Part shown: piece after piece, positions 17,192-24,996 of the stretch
How positions within the stretch are numbered: the stretch's first letter is position 1
Layout: every line of letters starts with the position of its first letter
Source of the DNA: Actinomycetes bacterium
GTDB lineage: Bacteria > Actinomycetota > Coriobacteriia > Anaerosomatales > Anaerosomataceae
Assembly (NCBI GenBank): GCA_021372825.1
Contig: JAJFTR010000030.1
Span: 1 to 46,502 of the forward strand
Direction: 5' to 3'
Length of the DNA stretch: 46,502 nt
The notes under the pieces: generated by a model
What the model was told of the DNA's origin: nothing
The model's input: only the letters and a program-made list of their open reading frames with translations
The model's database searches: none
Program-made: the position numbers and the translations under genes

Positions 17192-17344
17192 ATGTTCACA
17201 GATTCCCTTCCCTCTAGGAAGATGGACCGTCCGGAGAATCCGCCGGTCCGACCGGGTTGGCCCATCGACGACCGGCATCGCGATGATTGCAGCAAGGGCT
17301 GCAAGGCCAACCGAGACTCAGGGGTAAACAGGGAAGGAATGTGA
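17192..17344 (+). CDS. Possible 50-aa protein, unknown
   Basis: ATG at 17192 follows AGGGG with 7 bases spacing, and the frame stops at 17344, inside the 5' arm of a strong terminator hairpin. The 50-residue product is hydrophilic, rich in Arg, Asp and Pro, with two Cys (CSKGC) and no membrane segment. Ribosome site plus immediate terminator is suggestive, but the region also folds well as RNA, so the frame may be chance. No homologue is recognised. Confidence 0.3.
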   Translation: MFTDSLPSRKMDRPENPPVRPGWPIDDRHRDDCSKGCKANRDSGVNREGM

Positions 17345-17374
17345 GGAGCCTCGGCCCGAAGGTCGGGGCTCTTC
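17343..17374. terminator. Strong hairpin between degV and the unexplained intergenic element
   Basis: Stem of 11-14 bp, GAGCCTCGGCC / GGTCGGGGCTC (17346-17356, 17361-17371), with G-U pairs and a CGAA loop. It could end a plus-strand transcript covering 17104-17344, or end degV transcription on the minus strand. Confidence 0.6.
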
Positions 17375-17470
17375 CACGTCATGGCCACCTCTCAACGGGA
17401 ACGCTGACTGCTGTCGCGGAAGGGTGGGACCATACTCGGAGTACCCGGAGCCACCGGCCACCAAGGCACC

Positions 17471-18313
17471 CTATTCCACAGGCAGAAGCGCGACCCCCCA
17501 GCCAGTGCCGGTGTGGGTGCTCAGTACGGAGCCGGCTTCCACGTTGTAGAGGTCGCGGATCTGATAGGTCCCACGCAGGCGAGCTTCCAGCCACGCGGCC
17601 TTATCGGGAGACAGCACATGCATGACTGCGAAAGAGCCCTTGCGACGGTCTCCCATGTACTGTGCGATCCACTGCAGGGTGTGCTCCAGTGCCGCCTTGG
17701 CACCTCGCGTGCGTGCGACTGGCTCGAGAGTCCCTGTCTCGTTGACCGTCAGAGTGATCTTGAGGTTCAGGATGCCACCGACGAAGGCGGCGACCCGGCC
17801 GATCCTCCCGCCTCTTGCCAGGTTCTCGAGGCTGTCAAGACCGACGATCATCCTCACCCGCTCACGTGCCGCCTCGATCCTCTCCAAGACCTCGGCTGCA
17901 GATGCGCCTTGTGCCGCGCTTCTGGCTGCTTCGATGACCTGAAGTGCTTCTCCCCATGCGAGATTCTTCGAATCGAAGACCATGACTCTGTCCCCGAAGT
18001 GCGCAGCCGCCTTGTGTGCCGACTCGAGTGTTCCCGACAGTGGCGCTGAGATATGGATCGACACCACTTCGCTCGCCCGATCCAGGACCCTCTGGTATGT
18101 CTCGATGAAAGCACCTACCGGCGGCTGGGACGTAGTCGGAAGAGCAGGGGCGTCTTTCATGCGGTCGAAGAACTCCCGCTGCGTGAGCGTGCCATCCTCG
18201 AACGTGTCATCTCCGATCGTCACACTCAACGGTACGACCTCGATCCCCAACTCGCGTGCGACCTCCGGTGTGATGTCCGACGTGCTATCCGTGACGATAC
18301 CGACACGCTGCAT
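17471..18313 (-). CDS. DegV family fatty-acid-binding protein
   Basis: 280-aa protein of the DegV/FakB family, which binds a fatty acid for phosphorylation by a FakA kinase. N-terminal VTDSTSDITPE (7-17) and ISAPLSGTLESA (near 88-99) are the family's lipid-head-group motifs; the C-terminal half has the EGRIG-like RGGRIGRVAAF segment. Length is usual. Start at 18313 has AGAGG about 6 bases upstream, next to the HIT gene stop eight bases earlier, so it is last in the rnd-xseA-xseB-HIT-degV run. FakA is not in the window. The ligand is unknown. Confidence 0.9.
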   Translation of the reverse strand: MQRVGIVTDSTSDITPEVARELGIEVVPLSVTIGDDTFEDGTLTQREFFDRMKDAPALPTTSQPPVGAFIETYQRVLDRASEVVSIHISAPLSGTLESAHKAAAHFGDRVMVFDSKNLAWGEALQVIEAARSAAQGASAAEVLERIEAARERVRMIVGLDSLENLARGGRIGRVAAFVGGILNLKITLTVNETGTLEPVARTRGAKAALEHTLQWIAQYMGDRRKGSFAVMHVLSPDKAAWLEARLRGTYQIRDLYNVEAGSVLSTHTGTGWGVALLPVE

Positions 18314-18321
18314 GACGACCT

Positions 18322-18678
18322 CTACTCCTCATCGGCGAAGTGCACCATCCCGTGCGACATAGCTCTCCCGCCCAAGACATGCAGGTGCAGATGCTGGACG
18401 GACTGCATCGCGTCTGCACCGTTGTTGATGATCAGTCTGTACCCGCTTTCCGCCACGCCCTTGATCCTTGCGACCTCAGGCACCGCAGCAAGGAGTGCTG
18501 CACGCACCTGATCCGGCACCCCGTCGCCCAGATCAGTGTAGTGAGAGCGGGGGATGATGAGCGTGTGTACCGGGGCTTGTGGAGACAGATCGTCGAATGC
18601 GACCACGGCGGGCGTCTCGTAGACGATCTTCGCAGGCACCTGCCCCGCAGCGATCATACAGAAGATGCACTCAGACAC
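18322..18678 (-). CDS. HIT family nucleotide hydrolase/transferase (HinT-like)
   Basis: 118-aa histidine-triad protein. N-terminal zinc-like CIFCMIA (near 4-10); TLIIPRSHYTD; and the catalytic triad HLHLHVLGG near the C-terminus. Known HinT proteins hydrolyse nucleoside phosphoramidates; the physiological substrate is open. The start is GTG at 18678, with GGAAGGA 6 bases upstream and family homology beginning at residue 2; an upstream extension reads as Arg-rich non-family sequence overlapping xseB. In the same run as xseB (32 bp gap) and degV. Confidence 0.92.
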   Translation of the reverse strand: MSECIFCMIAAGQVPAKIVYETPAVVAFDDLSPQAPVHTLIIPRSHYTDLGDGVPDQVRAALLAAVPEVARIKGVAESGYRLIINNGADAMQSVQHLHLHVLGGRAMSHGMVHFADEE

Positions 18679-18710
18679 TCGTGTTCCTTCCTCTCGCCAC
18701 ACGCCGCTTC

Positions 18711-18947
18711 TCAGTCGGCGTCGTCTTGACTCTCGATCTGTCCCACCAGCATGGTGACGCGCTGCTGTGCATCGGCGAGCTTGGCCTGGCACGCACGCAA
18801 GAGAGCGACCCCACGCTCATATTTCTCGATACTCTCTTCCAGCTCCAAGTTACCGCTTTCCAGCACCTTCACGATCTCTTCCAGTTCGGCGATGGCCTCG
18901 CCGAACGATACCTCCCCGACCCCTGTGTCATCCATCTGTGACGTCAT
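18711..18947 (-). CDS. xseB: Exodeoxyribonuclease VII small subunit
   Basis: 78-aa helical protein that joins several copies to one XseA to form exonuclease VII, which degrades single-stranded DNA. The family core FGEAIAELEEIVKVLESGNL, followed by LEESIEKYERGVALLRAC, is complete. Start at 18947 is set by its ATGA overlap with the xseA stop and GGAGG about 10 bases upstream. Length is typical (about 80). Confidence 0.95.
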   Translation of the reverse strand: MTSQMDDTGVGEVSFGEAIAELEEIVKVLESGNLELEESIEKYERGVALLRACQAKLADAQQRVTMLVGQIESQDDAD

Positions 18948-20293
18948 GCCGGTCGCGCCTCCATCTCCGTGTTCTCGACCAGACAACCGATCCGCCCCTG
19001 CTCGAGTCTTACGCCCACTCGATCGCCTGGCGCCACCTCAGCAGACGACCGTATGACTCGGCCGCCATGCTCGTCATAACATACCGCGTAGCCCCTCCCC
19101 AGGATGGCCAAAGGCGACAAGTCATCGAGGCGGGCTGCCGCCAGAGCCATCGACTGCGCGTATGGCTCCGTCACCCGCGCTGCGTCCGCGATCAGACGGG
19201 CACGGTAGGCATCACGTCGCAACATCGGCCGGTCAAGAAGCCGCGGCCCCACGCGAACGAGCGCGTGTCGAGCCGCTGCGACGCGTTCTCCATCTCTTCG
19301 CAGGCGTTCCGGAATCGCGCGCGCGAGAGCGTCAGCCAGCGTGTCAACGGTCTGCATATGCATGCCGAGCAGGTACGCGGGGTCTCGGAAAAGCGGCCGC
19401 TGCGCGAGCAGAGCGACCCTGTGGCTGGCCTGCTGCACGGTATTGAAGAGCGAGCGGGCAAGCATCTTCGCCACCACCGACAGGTGCTGCGATACTTCCT
19501 CAAGCGACGGCGCGACCGCTTCTGCCGCCGCGGTCGGCGTGGAGGCACGAACGTCAGCCACCATGTCTGCGATGGTGTCATCAGGTTCATGGCCGATGCC
19601 CGTGACGACAGCAACGGGGCATGCGCGAATGGCGCGCGCGACCTCCTCGGCATTGAAGGGCATGAGGTCTTCATAGGAGCCCCCTCCTCGGCAAAGGATC
19701 ACGACGTCCACACCTCCAGGCGCCGACGCGACGGCGGTGAGACCCTCGACTATGTGGAAGGCCGCCCCTTCTCCCTCGACCTGTACCCCTGCGACGAGCA
19801 CTTCTGCGACAGGGTACCGGCGACGGAGTGTCCTGATGACGTCGTGGACCGCCTTACCTTGTGGGGAGGTCACGACACCGATGCGAGAAGGGTACGCAGG
19901 TAGCGGCCGCTTGGATTCTTGCACCATGAGCCCCTCGGCGGCGAGCTTGCGTGCCAGCGCCGCCACTTGCAGCCGGAGTATGCCCTCGCCTGCGGGAGCC
20001 ATCGTACGGACTTGGAACTGCATCCTCCCCTTCGGAGCGTACACCGTGAAACTCCCTGAGACCTGCACCAGCATGCCCGGTCTGAGATCCACGCCGGACC
20101 GCTCGTAAGCATCTCGCCACATCAGACATGGCATCACCGCAGACTCGTCTCGGATAGTGAAGTACACAGCCTTGTATCCAGGCTTGACGGTGCACTCGGA
20201 CACCTCGCCGACGACCAACACGGAAACGCTTTCGAGCGCGGTCTTCGCGAGACGCATCGCATCGGAAACGCTTAAGGCCTCCGAATCGTCCAT
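18944..20293 (-). CDS. xseA: Exodeoxyribonuclease VII large subunit
   Basis: 449-aa nuclease subunit. An N-terminal OB fold (about 10-110) for ssDNA binding is followed by the catalytic domain: GVVTSPQGKAVHDV near 135-148, the core motif RGGGSYEDLMPFN near 204-216 and GIGHEPDDTIAD near 233-244; then a helical C-terminus containing LGRGYAVCYDE. Full length. ATG at 20293 has GGGAGG about 8 bases upstream. Upstream rnd ends 11 bp earlier; xseB overlaps its stop. Confidence 0.96.
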   Translation of the reverse strand: MDDSEALSVSDAMRLAKTALESVSVLVVGEVSECTVKPGYKAVYFTIRDESAVMPCLMWRDAYERSGVDLRPGMLVQVSGSFTVYAPKGRMQFQVRTMAPAGEGILRLQVAALARKLAAEGLMVQESKRPLPAYPSRIGVVTSPQGKAVHDVIRTLRRRYPVAEVLVAGVQVEGEGAAFHIVEGLTAVASAPGGVDVVILCRGGGSYEDLMPFNAEEVARAIRACPVAVVTGIGHEPDDTIADMVADVRASTPTAAAEAVAPSLEEVSQHLSVVAKMLARSLFNTVQQASHRVALLAQRPLFRDPAYLLGMHMQTVDTLADALARAIPERLRRDGERVAAARHALVRVGPRLLDRPMLRRDAYRARLIADAARVTEPYAQSMALAAARLDDLSPLAILGRGYAVCYDEHGGRVIRSSAEVAPGDRVGVRLEQGRIGCLVENTEMEARPA

Positions 20294-20304
20294 CGCGTTC
20301 CTCC

Positions 20305-21489
20305 CTACTCCCCATCCGTGATGCTAGGGGATACGTCTGACACTGAGCCGCGAGGTTCCACGACCACATGTCCTCCATCGACGCGCAACGCGATCTGCCC
20401 TTCGAGCAGAGCCTCCAGTTCCGCACCGACCAGGGTGCGTCGCCATCCGGACGAAAGTGGACTCCCATCGCGCTCGCCAGCGGCGAACCGCTCCAGCTCA
20501 TCGCGCGGCGCAAGCAGGCTCGCCGCCACTCCATGCTCTCGTGCCCGCACACGTACCAAGGCAGACATCATGTCCGCCACATCGCTCACGTCACCTGCAG
20601 GCCGGTGCCTCTTCGGCAGACGAGGCCACTCGGCCTCGGGAGTCTCAAGTCCGCGCCGCACAGCGGCCACGACCCCCACCGCATAGCGCCGAGCGGCCTG
20701 ATCGGTCACCCCCCGGATGGCGGCAAGTGACTTCTCATCTGTGGGAGCGCGTCGCGCTATCTCCAGCAAGCTCTCATCCGAAAGCACCCAACGCCGAGGA
20801 AGATCCTTGGCCTGAGCCGTCCGCTCTCGCCAAGCAGCGACCTCGCGTAGGACGGCGAGTGATCTGCGGTCCAGCGAGGAGGCACGCTTGACTCGGCGGT
20901 ATTGTTCCTCGGGGATCACTGTGTAGGTCGCGGGGTCGGCCATCCTCTCGAAGTCTTCCGCCAGCCACCCCATGCGGCCCTCTGACTCGAGCTGGTCCCG
21001 CAAGCGGTGATACACGTCCGGGAGGTACCGCACATCATCGAATGCGTAGTCGATCTGCTCTCGTGACAGAGGGCGTGCCGACCAATCCGTGTACGTGTGG
21101 GCCTTGTCCAGCCTTACTCCCAGCAATGAGGAGACAAGCTGCTGGTACCCTACCTGGCTTGGCTGTCCGGTGAGCGTCGCCGCTACCTGTGTGTCAAAGA
21201 CCGGCGCAACTGGGCTGCCCATCACTCTGTACAGGATCTCCAGATCCTGAGAACCGGCGTGGAAGACCTTCGTCGTCCGCGGGTCTTGCATGATCCCGAA
21301 CAGTGGCGAGAGGTCCTCGATTGCGAGGGGGTCTACGACTGCCGCCACCTCGGTCGTCGCCACTTGGATCAGGCACAGACGGGCGAAGTACGTCTTCTCT
21401 CTCATGAACTCGGTGTCGACCGCCAGAACTTCGGATCCTCCGATGCGCTCGGCAAAGTCGACAAGCTCGTGCGTGGTGGCTATGTACAC
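20305..21489 (-). CDS. rnd: Ribonuclease D (DEDD 3'-5' exonuclease with HRDC domain)
   Basis: 394-aa exonuclease expected to trim tRNA and other small RNA 3' ends. Exo I motif VDTEFMRE (about 22-29), exo II in HAGSQDLEIL (near 83), exo III in YAFDDVRYLPDVYHRL (near 158-173). An HRDC domain follows (LPRRWVLSDESLLEIARR, near 232-250). GTG at 21489 is chosen for a perfect AAGGAGG 5 bases upstream and because the nuclease domain starts at once; the longer frame to 21693 overlaps the divergent gene. First gene of rnd-xseA-xseB-HIT-degV. Confidence 0.92.
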   Translation of the reverse strand: MYIATTHELVDFAERIGGSEVLAVDTEFMREKTYFARLCLIQVATTEVAAVVDPLAIEDLSPLFGIMQDPRTTKVFHAGSQDLEILYRVMGSPVAPVFDTQVAATLTGQPSQVGYQQLVSSLLGVRLDKAHTYTDWSARPLSREQIDYAFDDVRYLPDVYHRLRDQLESEGRMGWLAEDFERMADPATYTVIPEEQYRRVKRASSLDRRSLAVLREVAAWRERTAQAKDLPRRWVLSDESLLEIARRAPTDEKSLAAIRGVTDQAARRYAVGVVAAVRRGLETPEAEWPRLPKRHRPAGDVSDVADMMSALVRVRAREHGVAASLLAPRDELERFAAGERDGSPLSSGWRRTLVGAELEALLEGQIALRVDGGHVVVEPRGSVSDVSPSITDGE

Positions 21490-21498
21490 GCGCCCTCC

Positions 21499-21525
21499 TT
21501 GATGGCACGACCGTTGGCGTAGAAT
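21499..21525 (+). promoter_or_regulatory. Candidate promoter for the lipid-kinase-like gene
   Basis: TTGATG (21499-21504) and TAGAAT (21520-21525) with a short 15-base spacer, 49 bp before the GTG start. Good -10, sub-optimal spacing. Confidence 0.35.
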
Positions 21526-21573
21526 CCAGAATATCGAGTGTATCCCAACGCGACCAGCACAGGGGGACGCACC

Positions 21574-22482
21574 GTGCACATGCTCGGCATCGTGAATGTC
21601 CGCTCGGGTCTTGGAGACCCGGGGCTTTATGACCTCGCGCGGGAGCTCACCGAAAGGGGGGCTTCTCTTACGTTGCGCTTTCTCGGCGAGCACGACGACC
21701 TACAACACCTGTTGGAAGACGCCGACGGGTATGACCGGGTGATCGCCGTCGGAGGGGACGGCACCATCTCGGCGGTCCTTTACGCGCTTCGTTACCGAGA
21801 CATCCCGGTGGCGTTGTACCCTGCCGGCACGGCCAACCTGTTCGCGCGTAACCTCGGCCTGCCCTCCGACCCAGCCGAGCTCGCCGCTCTTGCCATTCAG
21901 GGTGTCCCTACGCCACTGGACCTGGGCGAACTCGACGTCAACGGAGGCACGGGCTTCTTCATCATGGCAGGCGCAGGATTCGATGCAGCGCTCATGGATC
22001 GCGCACGAGCATTGAAGCCCCTACTCGGCGAGGGCGCCTACATACTCGCCGCCGCTCAGAACCTGCAACCGCAGGTTGCGACGTTCGTGCTCGACTTGGA
22101 CGGCAGGCATGTCACCACGCAGGGGATAGCGGTCCTACTCGTCAACCTCGCGCGGATCCAATTCGACCTCGAAGTCACCCACGGGAGCGACGCGCGTGAC
22201 GGCCTGCTCGAAGTAGTCGTCCTGAGGCCCGCCAAAGTGACGGGCCTGCTGCCTGCAGTGTGGGCGGCGCTTCTCGATCGCATCGGGAACCACTCAGACA
22301 GACCCGGGCTGGAGATCCACACGGCACGCGCCATAGAGGTCGTCGCCTCTCCGCCCCTTCCCCTCCAGTACGATGGAGAGGTCGTACCAGACACGACTCC
22401 ACTGCGCGCAAGAGTGCTTCCTCGCGCGGCGCTCGTGGTAACACCCGAGGGTGGCTTGCCGGCCGACGTCTTCCCAGACTAG
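21574..22482 (+). CDS. Diacylglycerol kinase / sphingosine kinase-like lipid kinase
   Basis: 302-aa protein of the DAGK catalytic-domain superfamily (DgkB/YegS type), phosphorylating a lipid or polyprenol with ATP at the membrane face. Nucleotide loop VGGDGTISAVLYAL (near 59-72) and the PAGTANLFARNLG motif (near 90-102) are intact; a C-terminal beta domain follows. GTG at 21574 is preferred because AGGGGG lies 7 bases upstream; ATG 21580 is the alternative, and an ATG at 21538 would sit almost at the predicted transcript start. Divergent from rnd. Lipid substrate unknown. Confidence 0.85.
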   Translation: MHMLGIVNVRSGLGDPGLYDLARELTERGASLTLRFLGEHDDLQHLLEDADGYDRVIAVGGDGTISAVLYALRYRDIPVALYPAGTANLFARNLGLPSDPAELAALAIQGVPTPLDLGELDVNGGTGFFIMAGAGFDAALMDRARALKPLLGEGAYILAAAQNLQPQVATFVLDLDGRHVTTQGIAVLLVNLARIQFDLEVTHGSDARDGLLEVVVLRPAKVTGLLPAVWAALLDRIGNHSDRPGLEIHTARAIEVVASPPLPLQYDGEVVPDTTPLRARVLPRAALVVTPEGGLPADVFPD

Positions 22483-22534
22483 GCGCGTACGCGCGCTCCT
22501 ATCGAGCGCCGGGGCCGAGACGAACCCCCGAAGC

Positions 22535-24247
22535 CTACTGGCGTGTCTGCACCAGTGTGCCGAGAGGAACCTGCGGGTAGAGTTCCAAGACATCCTTGTT
22601 GTACATGCGGATGCACCCATGAGACGCCTTGGTGCCGATCACCCACTCTTGGTTCGTACCGTGGATCGCGTATGCCGTATAGACGTAGCGCACATCCGCG
22701 CCGGAACCTACACGACGGAACAGACGCATCTTGCGTGGACCGTACACGCTGCTCGGGTCGGTGATGTACTTGGCATTGATTTTCCACATAGCGATGGGTG
22801 TCTCCATACCCTCACGACCGAGTGCTACCGGATACCGTTTGATGAGCACGTCATCTTTGACCCAGTAGAGCCGGAACTCCGACTTATCGATCACGATGGA
22901 CGTCTTGGCAGGATACGACAGCCGCTTGAACTTGGCAGACACCGCCCGAGACGCACCGTCCGGGTTCGTCGCGACCGCCTTGAGCGCCACGCCATCGGCG
23001 GGCATCGCCCGCTTCCCGAAGTCCACGACCGTGTACGCCGTCGCGGGTTTCGTCGCAAGCAGTGTACTTCCCGCATACAGCCGCACCTCGGTGGTATTGA
23101 TACCCACGCGCACCGCCACGTTCGCGAGCTTGCCCACAAGAGCACCCGCCGTCGGACGGACCAGAACAGGCACGCTCGGCGCGCCGCGAAGCTCTGCCAA
23201 CGTGCCGTCCGACACCGCAGCCGGCCCTCCGAAGACCGTCGCGGAGGAAACCGTCTCACTCATCTCGTCCAGGTATCGTGCAATCGGGTTGCTGAGCCGC
23301 GCACTCTCTGTGAGCAACATCGGCCTGGCCGACCGCCCGCATGCACCCGCGCCTGTCACGCCGTCGACCACCGTACCGGCGATCCCGACCCCATCCGCCG
23401 TCAGCCAACCCCTGGAGCGCGCCTGGCGAGCGATCGCCACTGCCGTCGAGAAGCGATCTTGGCCGGACCACCGAGATGTTGCGCCCACTGTCTTATACAC
23501 TCCGCTCGAGACGACCGCTGTGCCTCCCGCGAGGATGGTCTCGACGGGATCGAGGGCAGCCAGGGCCGACAAGGTCGCCTTCGGCACGGTGTCTCTCGTC
23601 ACGAACAACACCGGTGCCCCGGTCTGCGCTGAGACGGCCGCCAACGGGAGCGCGTCAACGAAGCCCGCGCTGTTCGACCCGTTCGCGATGAGTACCTCGC
23701 GGGCGGGCGTCCGGGACGTCTCCGCAGCCACAGCATTCACACGTCGCGCGATTCCCGCTGCAACGGAATACCTATCGCCTGTAGTCCATGGCTGTTCGAC
23801 GACGCCCTCCGTGATCGCGGCGATCTGCGACACGCACGCCTGCGTGACCGACACCGGACCGCCGACGACCGTGACAGTCATCGTCCCGTTAGCCGACCGG
23901 ATCTCTGTGAGCGCCTGACGGACGACCCCTGGGACGCCATCGGACTCGACAAGCAGCAGGGGCGCGTCGTATGCCCAGACCAGTCCTGCTGCAGCCAGGA
24001 CGTCCGCGATGCAACGCTCTTCTCCTGATGCCACGATCACGTGGGTGACACCGGCCCACTCCGGAAACTCCAAACGAGCGGTCTTCACGCTCGTGGCGTA
24101 GCGGTCGGCACCCGCCATGCGCGTAGCATCGAGATGCACATGAAGGCTTCCTGTCGGCCACTCCCCAGCCAGCGCAGGGCCTGCTGGAATGACAGCAAGC
24201 ACGCAGATAAGGGCGCTGGCGACGCATACTCGCGCTTGGTGCAGCAT
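22535..24247 (-). CDS. Exported L,D-transpeptidase with cell-wall-binding-2 repeats
   Basis: 570-aa secreted wall enzyme. A signal peptide (about 1-27, hydrophobic core ASALICVLAVIPAGPALA, cleavage near AGP-ALA) is followed by three cell-wall-binding-2 repeats: RMAGADRYATSV (near 43), TGDRYSVAAGIARR (near 155) and WSGQDRFSTAVAIA (near 260). After a linker/Ig-like segment (350-430) comes a YkuD domain (about 435-568) with H529, and H543/C545 in SHGCIRM, the catalytic Cys of L,D-transpeptidases. It would cross-link or modify peptidoglycan while docking to it by the repeats, a pairing seen in Clostridia and some Coriobacteriia. ATG at 24247 with GAGAGGGG 5 bases upstream; TATACT at 24280-24285 could be the -10. 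Confidence 0.9.
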   Translation of the reverse strand: MLHQARVCVASALICVLAVIPAGPALAGEWPTGSLHVHLDATRMAGADRYATSVKTARLEFPEWAGVTHVIVASGEERCIADVLAAAGLVWAYDAPLLLVESDGVPGVVRQALTEIRSANGTMTVTVVGGPVSVTQACVSQIAAITEGVVEQPWTTGDRYSVAAGIARRVNAVAAETSRTPAREVLIANGSNSAGFVDALPLAAVSAQTGAPVLFVTRDTVPKATLSALAALDPVETILAGGTAVVSSGVYKTVGATSRWSGQDRFSTAVAIARQARSRGWLTADGVGIAGTVVDGVTGAGACGRSARPMLLTESARLSNPIARYLDEMSETVSSATVFGGPAAVSDGTLAELRGAPSVPVLVRPTAGALVGKLANVAVRVGINTTEVRLYAGSTLLATKPATAYTVVDFGKRAMPADGVALKAVATNPDGASRAVSAKFKRLSYPAKTSIVIDKSEFRLYWVKDDVLIKRYPVALGREGMETPIAMWKINAKYITDPSSVYGPRKMRLFRRVGSGADVRYVYTAYAIHGTNQEWVIGTKASHGCIRMYNKDVLELYPQVPLGTLVQTRQ

Positions 24248-24279
24248 CTGAACCCCTCTCGAGCAAGAGCCTTGTTCTC

Positions 24280-24285
24280 AGTATA
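24280..24285 (-). promoter_or_regulatory. Candidate -10 box for the L,D-transpeptidase gene
   Basis: TATACT on the coding strand, 33 bp before the ATG. No good -35 hexamer 16-18 bases upstream, so it may need an activator or an alternative sigma factor. Confidence 0.3.
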
Positions 24286-24361
24286 TCGGCTGATGCGCGC
24301 TACTCCCACACACATGGCGTCCTCTGACGCCAGATCACCCCCGGTCCACCTAGAGAATGGA

Positions 24362-24391
24362 ACGAGCTCCCGGCGCAAGCCGAGAGCTCGT
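24362..24391 (-). terminator. Terminator after tRNA-Val
   Basis: Stem ACGAGCTC / GAGCTCGT (24362-24369, 24384-24391) continued by GGC/GCC around a short loop, 9 bp past the tRNA 3' end. Confidence 0.7.
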
Positions 24392-24399
24392 GTCTTCGG

Positions 24400-24474
24400 T
24401 GGTGGGCGCTAGAGGATTTGAACCTCTGACCCCTTCCGCGTCAAGGAAGTGCTCTCCCCCTGAGCTAAGCGCCC
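24400..24474 (-). tRNA. tRNA-Val(GAC)
   Basis: 72-nt cloverleaf plus encoded CCA (24400-24402). Acceptor GGGCGCT/AGCGCCC pairs fully; D arm GCTC...GAGC; anticodon stem CTTCC/GGAAG with loop TTGACGC (anticodon GAC); T arm AGAGG-TTCAAAT-CCTCT. Discriminator A. A -10-like TACAAT lies at 24505-24510 (coding strand), upstream of the 5' end. Confidence 0.97.
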
Positions 24475-24557
24475 AAAGCGGCTGCCTTGCGGACAGCGAC
24501 GCTTATTGTAGCAGTCCTGTCGCGCTTCGCTAGTCCTGATCGCTTCCCGATGAACCC

Positions 24558-24586
24558 TTGCACCCCCGCAGACCCGTTGGTAGACT
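24558..24586 (+). promoter_or_regulatory. Promoter of tRNA-Gly
   Basis: TTGCAC (24558-24563), 17-base spacer, TAGACT (24581-24586); predicted start 4-6 bases before the tRNA at 24598. Close to vegetative sigma consensus. Confidence 0.7.
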
Positions 24587-24597
24587 ACCCCTTGCGC

Positions 24598-24673
24598 GCG
24601 GACGTGGCTCAGTTGGTAGAGCACAACCTTGCCAAGGTTGGGGTCGCGGGTTCGAGTCCCGTCGTCCGCTCCA
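24598..24673 (+). tRNA. tRNA-Gly(GCC)
   Basis: 73-nt body plus encoded CCA. Acceptor GCGGACG/CGTCCGC; D arm GCTC...GAGC; anticodon stem CAACC/GGTTG with loop TTGCCAA (anticodon GCC); T arm GCGGG-TTCGAGT-CCCGT. Discriminator T. Confidence 0.97.
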
Positions 24674-24686
24674 CGTAAGATCACGG

Positions 24687-24730
24687 AAGGTCGGCCCGAG
24701 GCGCAGCGCTAACCCCTCGGGGCCGGCCTT
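24687..24730 (+). terminator. Hairpin between tRNA-Gly and tRNA-Cys
   Basis: Long imperfect stem from AAGGTCGGCCCGAGG (24687-24701) to the complementary CCTCGGGGCCGGCCTT arm (24715-24730). It may end tRNA-Gly transcription or act as a processing signal if tRNA-Cys is cotranscribed. A second small hairpin, GGGGCG-CC-CGCCCC, lies just before tRNA-Cys. Confidence 0.6.
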
Positions 24731-24763
24731 CTGAGTGTGACAAGGGGCGCCCGCCCCTCATAC

Positions 24764-24837
24764 GGCGACGTCGCCAAGTGGCAAGGCAGAGGCCTGCAAA
24801 GCCTTTATCCCCGGTTCGAATCCGGGCGTCGCCTCCA
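24764..24837 (+). tRNA. tRNA-Cys(GCA)
   Basis: 71-nt body plus encoded CCA. Acceptor GGCGACG/CGTCGCC; anticodon stem GAGGC/GCCTT (one G-U) with loop CTGCAAA (anticodon GCA); T arm CCCGG-TTCGAAT-CCGGG. Discriminator T, as is usual for Cys. Confidence 0.97.
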
Positions 24838-24845
24838 CGCATGCA

Positions 24846-24875
24846 AGGGCCCTGACGCTACAGCGTCAGGGCCCT
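24846..24875 (+). terminator. Terminator after tRNA-Cys
   Basis: Perfect 13-bp stem AGGGCCCTGACGC / GCGTCAGGGCCCT with loop TACA (24846-24858, 24863-24875), then CTTCACTCT. Confidence 0.85.
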
Positions 24876-24996
24876 CTTCACTCTCAGAAGCTGCTATCAT
24901 CGTGCCCGGCGTGTGGCAGACAGCACCCTCGCGCCGTCCGTTGCAGCCTCGCGGTCACAAGGGACGGTCCACCACCAGATCACCTTCGAGAGGAAC

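Larger units (their letters stand above)
16952..17470. other. 519-bp intergenic region with strong RNA-like dyads
   Basis: Lies between degV (stop 17471) and acs (start 16951), both minus strand. Notable structure: GGGGAGGACTCCCC (17025-17038); a nested hairpin CGGTCA-AC-GGC / GCC-AC-TGACCG (17104-17134); a 13-bp long-range stem GCAATCGTCGCGA (17164-17176) with TCGCGATGATTGC (17278-17290, one G-U) enclosing small hairpins such as CTTCC/GGAAG and GACCG/CGGTC; CAGGGGTAA twice (near 17178 and 17319); and a terminator at 17343-17374. It could be an acs leader on the minus strand or an independent plus-strand transcript. I compared it by eye with cobalamin, TPP, SAM, glycine, c-di-GMP, c-di-AMP, T-box, tmRNA, RNase P and SRP signatures and saw no match. 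Confidence 0.45.

Noticed and set aside
17101-17345. Cobalamin or other known riboswitch
   Set aside because: GCCACTG (17124-17130) and a GGGAA-like block recall cobalamin elements, but the other conserved blocks and their order are absent; acs is also an unlikely target.
22484-22495. Palindrome GCGCGTACGCGC between convergent genes
   Set aside because: Short GC-rich palindromes are common here; it lacks a stem-loop with tail and cannot be called a terminator.
24400-24837. tRNA cluster as an integration site or containing tRNA-Sec
   Set aside because: Anticodons are GAC, GCC and GCA; there is no UCA anticodon, no integrase and no repeated tRNA end nearby.
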